A stretch of 64,000 bases of DNA from Rhodopirellula baltica (lineage in GTDB: Bacteria; Planctomycetota; Planctomycetia; Pirellulales; Pirellulaceae): assembly GCA_002901265.1 (NCBI GenBank), contig PPHI01000065.1, positions 1-64,000 of the forward strand, given 5' to 3'. Each line of letters starts with the position of its first letter. The stretch's first letter is position 1. Of the stretch, positions 58,029 through 64,000 are shown piece by piece. The position numbers were made by a program, and so were the translations under genes. The notes beneath the pieces were generated by a model. It had not been told where the DNA came from. It ran no database searches and was given only the letters and a program-made list of their open reading frames with translations.

Positions 58029-58526
58029 TTGCCACGATTCCACATTGCTACGCTTCTTCTTGCCTCCTCCGTGGCGGCTATTATTGCAGCGCTCAACCTT
58101 CGTGAAACATGGACGACCAGTGCGCCGTATTATGCTCCACTGCTTGACGCTCGTTGGCATCCGCCGCCGTATACACTGAAGGAAATGTCGATCGATTTGC
58201 ACCAGGACCGAGGATGGCCAATTTGGCATACTCGAAACTCAACCTCGCTGGCTGCCCACAATTTAGGTCTCTACCTGAACGAAGATCGCCCGCCTTTCGG
58301 AACCTCAAACGCCCCCAGCCCTGATTTCGAAATCATCTTTGACGGGGCTACTGAATCACATTACTCAACCCCGACAGCGACAGACTGGACTCGTGCGGGA
58401 ATCGACGCAATTGTGGCGTTCTCCATCGTCGTGACAGGCGCATCCATCTCCGAGTTTGCAATTCGCCGCATTCGTGCTTCACGCGAACGTTTGCGAACAA
58501 AAGATGCGTCACAAGCCGTCGCGTAG
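58029..58526 (+). CDS. Membrane-anchored hypothetical protein
   Basis: 165 residues with TTG start (MPRFHIATLLLASSVAAIIA). N-terminal TM about 6-22, soluble centre, second TM about 122-143, basic tail. It lies directly after the tandem repeats. No family recognised. Confidence 0.5.
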   Translation: MPRFHIATLLLASSVAAIIAALNLRETWTTSAPYYAPLLDARWHPPPYTLKEMSIDLHQDRGWPIWHTRNSTSLAAHNLGLYLNEDRPPFGTSNAPSPDFEIIFDGATESHYSTPTATDWTRAGIDAIVAFSIVVTGASISEFAIRRIRASRERLRTKDASQAVA

Positions 58527-58655
58527 ATCGTTTACTAAAAGCCGATTCCAGGCAGGCGAGGCAGCGATTTGCGAACTCAGCCAAATCGATAGAACTCTCT
58601 CTCACACGCTTCTGTCAAACGGTCGTAATCTTTCGACTGCCTAGGAAGACAGAGA

Positions 58656-58687
58656 AGAACGCTACTTTCGCGGAGCGAAAGGCGACA
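58656..58687. repeat. 32-bp repeat, right copy (inverted)
   Basis: Exact reverse complement of 51645-51676. The pair brackets a 7-kb region of small hypothetical genes and repeats. Confidence 0.92.
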
Positions 58688-58820
58688 ATGGCTCGTCGCC
58701 CGGACCTGATACGGAAGACAACTGCGAACCAGAATCGGCAAACGATCCCAGCACTTGTTGCCAGGGATGCCGTCGTTGCTCAAGCCCCATAAAGACCTTG
58801 GCCCGCGCGCAAAAACGAAA

Positions 58821-58860
58821 AAAGCCGCAGCCGACCGTCGATCCGGTCAACTGCGGCTTT
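58821..58860 (-). terminator. Intrinsic terminator of the tRNA-Val gene
   Basis: Stem AAAGCCGCAG / CTGCGGCTTT with an inner GACCG/CGGTC stem. T-rich on the minus strand after the hairpin, and it could work in both directions. Confidence 0.85.
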
Positions 58861-58897
58861 TGAATTCCGCTGATATTGCCAAAGGCAGCTATCTTAT

Positions 58898-58971
58898 GGG
58901 CGATGAGGGACTCGAACCCCCGACCCCCTCGGTGTAAACGAGGTGCTCTAAACCAACTGAGCTAATCGCCC
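58898..58971 (-). tRNA. tRNA-Val (anticodon TAC)
   Basis: 74 bases. Acceptor stem GGGCGAT/ATCGCCC, D arm GCTC...GAGC, anticodon arm CCTCG-TTTACAC-CGAGG giving TAC, T arm with TTCGAGT. CCA is not encoded. Confidence 0.97.
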
Positions 58972-59429
58972 TTTTCGCTTCGACTCGCTGGCGAATCGTC
59001 GCTGTGTGTGGGAGCAGGAAGATAGTCGCCGTTCCCTTTCATCGCAACGGCACTTTCACACTTCCTTCACCACACTTGTTTTCAATCTCTCATCCAAGCC
59101 ATCCAGCTGACATCATCCCGATCCTCGGGGCCCAACAGCCACAATGGGACAGGCTTTCCCCGAATCGGAGTCGCGAATGGTTCAATCTTTATCTCACAAC
59201 AACTCTGCCAACTGACACACCGCAAGCGAAACACTTGGGGGGACGCCCGAGAGGAGACCTGCGTAGTGCAGGGAACTCAGCGACTTGGACGTAAGGCTGC
59301 CAACCAACCGCGCGTTCGAGTAATCCGGAACACCATTCCGCCGACAATTGCCTCACTCATGCAGAGCAAGTGCGACGGGAACAGGTTCACAGGAGACTCG
59401 TTGCGAACGTTTGCTGTGAAGAGCGGGGC
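58972..59429. other. Intergenic region, possible structured RNA
   Basis: 458 bases between rpsU and tRNA-Val. No protein gene. CCTGC-GTAGT-GCAGG (59258-59272) is a clean hairpin in a G-rich context, but I could not match the region to RNase P, tmRNA, 6S or SRP RNA. Confidence 0.4.
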
Positions 59430-59624
59430 TTATCGGCCCAGCATGCGAGCTCGCTTGTTACGTCGCTCCGCTTGGATCTTTTGGCGGCGACGGATCTCGC
59501 TTGGCTTTTGATAGTGCTCACGTCGACGCATTTCTTTTTTAATTCCGCTGCGCTCGACCAATTTGCGGAACCTACGTACTGCCTCTTGGATTGTTTCGCT
59601 GTCGCGGACCATCAACTTGACCAT
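59430..59624 (-). CDS. rpsU: 30S ribosomal protein bS21
   Basis: 64 residues, the normal length. [20 protein letters not shown] and [20 protein letters not shown] are the conserved bS21 core, with a basic tail ending RNKRARML. Acts in translation initiation on the small subunit. Confidence 0.97.
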   Translation of the reverse strand: MVKLMVRDSETIQEAVRRFRKLVERSGIKKEMRRREHYQKPSEIRRRQKIQAERRNKRARMLGR

Positions 59625-60191
59625 TGTTTCTCCATTTTCATCGTTGGGACCTCTGCGTGAAAGGGAATTCGCCGACGTCGCAGTGTTTCACTCAGCGGTG
59701 CTGGAATGAAACCGGCGCGCGGGGGCAACCACAGAACGCGGGAGTGTAGCGGGCGAACCGCTATCCTCGCAACGGGCATCTTTTCGTGATTTCCCGGTTT
59801 TATCCGTGTTTCGGCCAGAACGGACCGCACCGATAGCCAATCTGGCGATTCGAGCGGACATGGGGAGCAGATTCCGCCAGCAAATCCCCCCCGATGAATC
59901 GGGCCTGCCAACATTCGCCCCCCGCCAACCCAATCTTTACAGCCAAAACGCTCCAGAGTTCACCCCCAGAGCCATCTCGCTGAATACCTGTCCAAGGGGT
60001 GCAGTCTTGGTCAACCGTGCTGTCCAGGCCGCAAAGTCAACGCGACCGGTACGACAGGACGACGGTGGCGCGGTCGCCCGCCAGCTTGCTCAAGTCAACC
60101 GTGGAATCCGCCTCAGACCGACCGATGGCAACGGTACTGACGATTGATCCGGTTTTCCGGAACTGTGCTTGCCCTGTTGGATTGCGAACCG
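59625..60191. other. Intergenic region without a recognised gene
   Basis: 567 bases upstream of rpsU. An open frame at 59806-60147 (+) has the composition of non-coding DNA (no domain, Pro/Arg-rich). No repeat or RNA identified. Confidence 0.45.
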
Positions 60192-60470
60192 ATGCCTATC
60201 CCGTCTTATTCCGCCAAAACGTCCAATCAAAAGCGAGCGAAATCGGATGTGGACACTGACAGCGAACCATCACCCGGTGGTTTGCTTGGTGAATTGGAGC
60301 GGCGGCAGGACGCGGTGCTGGAACAGCTTGATGAGCTCGACGCGAAGCTTGCAGAAGTCCTACGCGGACTGGAACCGGCAAAGGACGAAAACGACGCCGA
60401 AGAAGCCGCCGAATCGGAACCGAACAAGCCCAGCGCGGAGAGCGGCGAACCCGCTGCCGATTGGGCCTAG
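60192..60470 (+). CDS. Small acidic coiled-coil protein
   Basis: 92 residues from ATG 60192 (MPIPSYSAKTSNQKRAKSDV). A coiled coil at about 32-62 (LLGELERRQDAVLEQLDELD) and an acidic Glu/Ala-rich tail. No family recognised. Its stop is 4 bases from the end of the converging sigma factor. Confidence 0.6.
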   Translation: MPIPSYSAKTSNQKRAKSDVDTDSEPSPGGLLGELERRQDAVLEQLDELDAKLAEVLRGLEPAKDENDAEEAAESEPNKPSAESGEPAADWA

Positions 60471-60473
60471 CGT

Positions 60474-61094
60474 CTAGGAAAGCGAGTACGCAACGTCTTG
60501 TGGCAAGAGTTCCCGCAATCGGGATCGAGCTCGCGCCAGCAACGACTTACTTGCCTGCGCCGTGATTCCCAAGCGGCTTGCCAATTCGCTGCACGGTACA
60601 CCTTGAAAATAGACGAGCTCAATCGCTTCGCGTTGACGTGGAATCAGACGCGAGACCGCGGAACGTAACTTCGCATCCAGCTCGGCTTTCTTGATTCCGT
60701 CATCCGGTGAGGACTCTGTCACCGTCGCGTTGGTTTCAAGGCAATCGATTCCCAACGTCAATCCACTGGCGTCAACGGAAACCGATTTGCGTCGGGCTCG
60801 ATTGCGACGCACGTTCAACGAATAGTTTTTTGCAATCAGCGAAAGCCACGTACAGAATTTCGCAGTTGGTACATAATTCTCGCGAGATTGAAAGACTCGC
60901 AAGAAGACCTCCTGGCTGACATCTTCATCGTATTCCTGCGCACCAAAAACGCTTCGCACCACCGACGCAACTAGCGGCGCGTACAAGTCCATCAGCCCAT
61001 CGAGTGCGTCCAAATCCCCCTGCTGTAGTTTGAGCATGAGTTGGACGCCTTCATCGTCCAGATAACGGTCGAAGTTTGTAGCGGGGGCAATCAT
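60474..61094 (-). CDS. ECF RNA polymerase sigma factor
   Basis: 206 residues from ATG 61094; 61187 would add an unlikely leader. Region 2: VFGAQEYDEDVSQEVFLRVF and FCTWLSLIAKNYSLNVRRN. Region 4: LIPRQREAIELVYFQGVPCS and ELASRLGITAQASKSLLARA. A short linker joins them. No anti-sigma factor is adjacent. It is divergent from a second ECF gene 347 bases away. Confidence 0.93.
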   Translation of the reverse strand: MIAPATNFDRYLDDEGVQLMLKLQQGDLDALDGLMDLYAPLVASVVRSVFGAQEYDEDVSQEVFLRVFQSRENYVPTAKFCTWLSLIAKNYSLNVRRNRARRKSVSVDASGLTLGIDCLETNATVTESSPDDGIKKAELDAKLRSAVSRLIPRQREAIELVYFQGVPCSELASRLGITAQASKSLLARARSRLRELLPQDVAYSLS

Positions 61095-61441
61095 ACAAAA
61101 TTGTGGGGAGAGACAGCTTGGTAAAGGAGTACAATGAGTCCGTGAACTAGCCCTAAAGGAATCAACGGAGAGGTAACGCAAATTCAACAGCTTTTCGCGG
61201 ACTTTATTTCAGTGCGACGAAAAGCGGCTGACACTTGCACTCGACGCGTATACCGGCGTCTTATTCCACACTCGATTTCGATTTGCCTGTTCGAAATGTG
61301 TGAGTCGCATCGCCTATTGGACGGGGCCCGATGCAGGGGGCTTAAACTGCACACCATGCGGATCGATCACAACGACGACCATCTTTCATGATGGCGATTG
61401 GATGAACCTGCCCGACATCACCGCAGCACGCGGACGAAACC
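61095..61441. promoter_or_regulatory. Divergent control region of two ECF sigma genes
   Basis: 347 bases without a gene between two divergent sigma genes. Promoters must lie here, but no clear ECF-type -35 AAC box could be assigned by eye. Confidence 0.4.
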
Positions 61442-62086
61442 ATGGTGGATGACCGAAAGATGGTGGATGACCCCGAACAACGTGAAATCCGCACTCGGCT
61501 GCGAGCTGGCGGACAAGACGTCTTTGCGGAGTTGTTCTCTGATCATCGCGCACGACTAAGAAAACTGCTGATGCATCGCGTCGATATGAGACTGCGTGCA
61601 CGCACGGATTTGTCAGACATCTTGCAAGAAGCGTACATGGACGCGTTTCGGCGGATTGAGCACTTCCTCAAGAAACCGGAACTGTCGTTTTATGTGTGGT
61701 TGCGTCAGATCACGTTGCAACGCCTGATCGACAATCACCGCGCCCACCTGCTTGCTGAAAAACGTAGCTTGAGAACCGAGGTGTCGCTTTCCCAATCCGC
61801 CTACAGCTCTCGGACGTCGCATGCCTGGGCGTTGCAAATCGTTGAAACGCAATTGTCGCCCAGCCAAGTGGTGATGCATGACGAGATGGTTGCACGTGTC
61901 GAACGGGCGCTCGATTCGATGGATCAAATGGATCGCGAAGTTTTAGTACTACGCCATTTCGAAGAACTCAAAAACAACGAGGTCGCTGAAGTATTGGACC
62001 TCTCAGCGGCGGCCGCGAGCAACCGCTATGTTCGCGCCCTTCGCCGCTTACGTGAAGTTGTGATTCCCCCTTCCGGAACAAACTGA
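61442..62086 (+). CDS. ECF RNA polymerase sigma factor linked to Ser/Thr kinase
   Basis: 214 residues. The first 12 codons contain a direct duplication (ATGGTGGATGACC twice), so either ATG 61442 or ATG 61460 may be used. Region 2 has DLSDILQEAYMDAFRRIEHF and YVWLRQITLQRLIDNHR; region 4 has MDREVLVLRHFEELKNNEVA and EVLDLSAAAASNRYVRALRR. It precedes a Ser/Thr kinase by 27 bases, the usual planctomycete ECF-kinase arrangement, so the kinase probably controls sigma activity. Confidence 0.93.
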   Translation: MVDDRKMVDDPEQREIRTRLRAGGQDVFAELFSDHRARLRKLLMHRVDMRLRARTDLSDILQEAYMDAFRRIEHFLKKPELSFYVWLRQITLQRLIDNHRAHLLAEKRSLRTEVSLSQSAYSSRTSHAWALQIVETQLSPSQVVMHDEMVARVERALDSMDQMDREVLVLRHFEELKNNEVAEVLDLSAAAASNRYVRALRRLREVVIPPSGTN

Positions 62087-62113
62087 CAACGGATCCAAGA
62101 CAGCGTCTATCAG

Positions 62114-64000
62114 ATGGTCAAATCAAATCACCAACCAGCGCACAATCGCGAACCTGTCGAAGTCCTGTGTGAACAGTTTCTCGAACTGTGGCGAAACGGA
62201 TCGGGAATCACCATCGAAGAATTTGCCGACCGACATCGGGAAACGAAAGACGAAATTTTGACGCTGTTTCCAATGATGCTGGCGATGGAAAGTGTCAAGG
62301 ACAATCGCGCGCACGAATCGAGTGTGCGGCCGGTCCAACTAAAGGTCGATCGCCTCGAACAACTCGGCGACTATCGCATCATCCGTGAAATCGGCCGTGG
62401 CGGGATGGCAATTGTTTTTGAAGCCGAACAGCAATCACTTCATCGACGCGTCGCGCTCAAAGTCTTTCCCGCCCAAGCCTTCGAAGACTCCGATCACCTG
62501 AAACGTTTTGAACGCGAGGCCAAACTGGTCGCCGGACTGTACCACCACAACATCGTTCCAGTTTATGGGACCGGCGCCCAAGACGGATTGCATTACTTTG
62601 TCATGCAATTGATCGACGGCATGACGCTGGACCAGTTCACCTCGGGTGTGAAGAACGAGCGTTCGGATTCACTGTTCGAACCGATCTGTGAAGTACTCGC
62701 ATTGTCCGATAGCGACCCAATCTCGCGGGGAGTAAAAACGCCAGCTGCGAAACTGAGCCGAAATCGAAACTACTGGCATCGCATCGCGTCGATTGGACAG
62801 CAAGTCGCCGAAGCTCTCGATTACGCACACGGCAAAGGTATCCTGCACCGAGACATCAAACCATCGAACCTCATTCTCGATGCGGAATGGCGGGTCTGGG
62901 TGACAGACTTTGGACTCGCACACGAACTGGCGCACGACCCGATCAGTCGCACCGGTGACATTGTCGGCACATTGCCTTACATGGCACCGGAACGACTCAA
63001 CGGCGTCGCCGATGTTCGGTCTGATGTCTACAGCTTGGGGCTGACACTGTATGAATTGCTGACCTACCAGACCGCAATCGGCGGACTGAGCCGAAGTGAA
63101 ATTCGCCGAAAAGTTCTCGGTGGTGATGTGCCACCGCCACGCTCGATCAGCCGAGACATCCCCAAAGATCTCGAAACGATCATCATGAAGGCGGTCGCTA
63201 AAGAACCGCACCAGCGCTATCCGACCGCCAAGGCATTCGCACAGGACCTCGATAATTATCGGAATGACCGTCCAATCCAAGCGAGACGCGCCGGACTGAT
63301 TGACCGCTTGCATCGTTGGTCCAAACGAAACCCGGCGGCAGCTTGCATGAGTTTCGCGCTATTGCTGTGCGTGACCATTTCGATGGTGATGGTAACACTG
63401 CAATGGCGACGTGCAGTACTCGAAGGCTCTCGCGCCGAATCCAACCTCAGTCTCGCGCTGTATTCGATGGACCGCCTTCTGGAACGGTTCGAAGCCGACT
63501 GGATGGAACACCCTTCGGTGTTGGACTCGGACCAAGAAACCGGCCCCACGGAAATGCGGTTTGTCGTTTCCGACCGCAGCGCGACGGTGCTACAGGAAGC
63601 ACTGTCGTTTTATAAACAGTTCGCCGAGAAGAACGAAAGTGACCCAAGACTGAAACGCGATACCGCACGTGCGTTTAAACGTGTCGGAGGAATCTATGAA
63701 CGATTGGGGCATCTCCACGAAGCCGAGCTGGCTTATCGCAACGAGCTCAAAACACTCGAATCGACAGACGAGGCATCCAACCCAGACAAAATTGCTCGAA
63801 TCGCAGAGTCGTACAATCGCTTGGCAATGGTACTGAATGCCGAATACGAACACGTCGAGGCTCGGCAACAATTGTATCGCGCGATCGCGTTGCTGCAGCA
63901 TGACGGGGTGGAACCCCAATCGTCGGGCAACCTGCGTTATCTGCTCGCGATCAGCAACAACAATCTTGGCAAGGTCCTTTGGTGGCAACACGCGTTTCGT
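62114..64000 (+). CDS. Ser/Thr protein kinase with C-terminal TPR-like region, partial
   Basis: Runs off the window without a stop (at least 629 residues). An N-terminal helical domain of about 80 residues is followed by the kinase (about 88-390): glycine loop EIGRGGMAIVFEAE, Lys in VALKVFPA, catalytic HRDIKPSNLILD, VTDFGLAHELAHD, and GTLPYMAPERL. A single TM segment lies at about 413-433 (AACMSFALLLCVTISMVMVT). After it TPR-like repeats appear (GGIYERLGHLHEAELAYRNE). It probably senses a signal outside the cytoplasm and phosphorylates the sigma factor. Confidence 0.92.
   Translation, partial: MVKSNHQPAHNREPVEVLCEQFLELWRNGSGITIEEFADRHRETKDEILTLFPMMLAMESVKDNRAHESSVRPVQLKVDRLEQLGDYRIIREIGRGGMAIVFEAEQQSLHRRVALKVFPAQAFEDSDHLKRFEREAKLVAGLYHHNIVPVYGTGAQDGLHYFVMQLIDGMTLDQFTSGVKNERSDSLFEPICEVLALSDSDPISRGVKTPAAKLSRNRNYWHRIASIGQQVAEALDYAHGKGILHRDIKPSNLILDAEWRVWVTDFGLAHELAHDPISRTGDIVGTLPYMAPERLNGVADVRSDVYSLGLTLYELLTYQTAIGGLSRSEIRRKVLGGDVPPPRSISRDIPKDLETIIMKAVAKEPHQRYPTAKAFAQDLDNYRNDRPIQARRAGLIDRLHRWSKRNPAAACMSFALLLCVTISMVMVTLQWRRAVLEGSRAESNLSLALYSMDRLLERFEADWMEHPSVLDSDQETGPTEMRFVVSDRSATVLQEALSFYKQFAEKNESDPRLKRDTARAFKRVGGIYERLGHLHEAELAYRNELKTLESTDEASNPDKIARIAESYNRLAMVLNAEYEHVEARQQLYRAIALLQHDGVEPQSSGNLRYLLAISNNNLGKVLWWQHAFR

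Larger units (their letters stand above)
58527..58897. other. Intergenic stretch with repeat and terminator
   Basis: No gene seen. It holds the right copy of the 32-bp repeat (58656-58687) and the terminator of the tRNA gene (58821-58860). An open frame at 58755-58937 runs into the tRNA and is an artefact. Confidence 0.6.

Noticed and set aside
58755-58937. Plus-strand open frame ending in GDEGLEPPTPSV
   Set aside because: The end is the antisense of tRNA-Val and its terminator, a well-known false ORF.
59200-59300. RNase P, tmRNA or 6S RNA between tRNA-Val and rpsU
   Set aside because: Only one short hairpin; none of the conserved motifs of these RNAs is present.

Overview
The window looks like the chromosome of a marine planctomycete of the Pirellulaceae (Rhodopirellula-like). 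The signs are DUF1559 proteins with a type IV pilin-like N-terminus, PEP-CTERM surface proteins, a formylglycine-type sulfatase, an ECF sigma factor next to a Ser/Thr kinase, HTTM and TamB/AsmA-like envelope proteins, and many intergenic hairpin repeats. The genus is inferred from gene style, not from a marker gene.

Layout. 0-2.2 kb: a hypothetical gene beside a small inverted-repeat element, and a lone protein resembling a polymorphic toxin. 2.3-9.1 kb: an MscS channel, a PDZ protein, and a compact set of GHKL ATPase-like, FliF-like and FliG-like genes with no other flagellar genes. 9.2-21.4 kb: M28 peptidase, alpha/beta hydrolase, sulfatase, HTTM protein with a membrane partner, aspS, an MFS carrier, a glutathione peroxidase and a CheB-like methylesterase. 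21.5-29.7 kb: a cobalamin riboswitch followed on the same strand by a frameshifted PEP-CTERM gene, a DUF1289-DUF1559 fusion, a second PEP-CTERM protein (DUF4465-like), and nrdA/nrdB. The R2 subunit carries the Chlamydia-type class Ic signature (Phe in place of the radical Tyr). The natural reading is B12 sensing with surface capture and a B12-independent ribonucleotide reductase next to it.

30-35 kb: an exported protein translationally coupled to a large hybrid histidine kinase. 35-40.3 kb: a DUF1559-PepSY-DUF2271-DUF4198 operon diverging from a Fes-like esterase, which suggests iron or siderophore handling. 40.3-45.7 kb: small DUF2306 and DUF2256 proteins, a Wza-like export lipoprotein and a 1,287-residue TamB/AsmA-like protein. 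46.3-49.5 kb: an MFS-HAD pair diverging from a DeoR regulator. 49.5-51.4 kb: a sialidase-like protein and an orphan Xre/MbcA-type regulator.

51.6-58.7 kb is an accessory region of small hypothetical genes. It is framed by a perfect 32-bp inverted repeat and lies next to a tRNA-Val gene. It holds a GxxExxY gene inside an array of related, internally deleted units with matching inverted ends, and a triple tandem repeat of a double hairpin. 58.9-64 kb: tRNA-Val, rpsU, a small coiled-coil protein, two divergent ECF sigma factors, and a Ser/Thr kinase that runs off the window. No transposase, CRISPR array or rRNA was seen.
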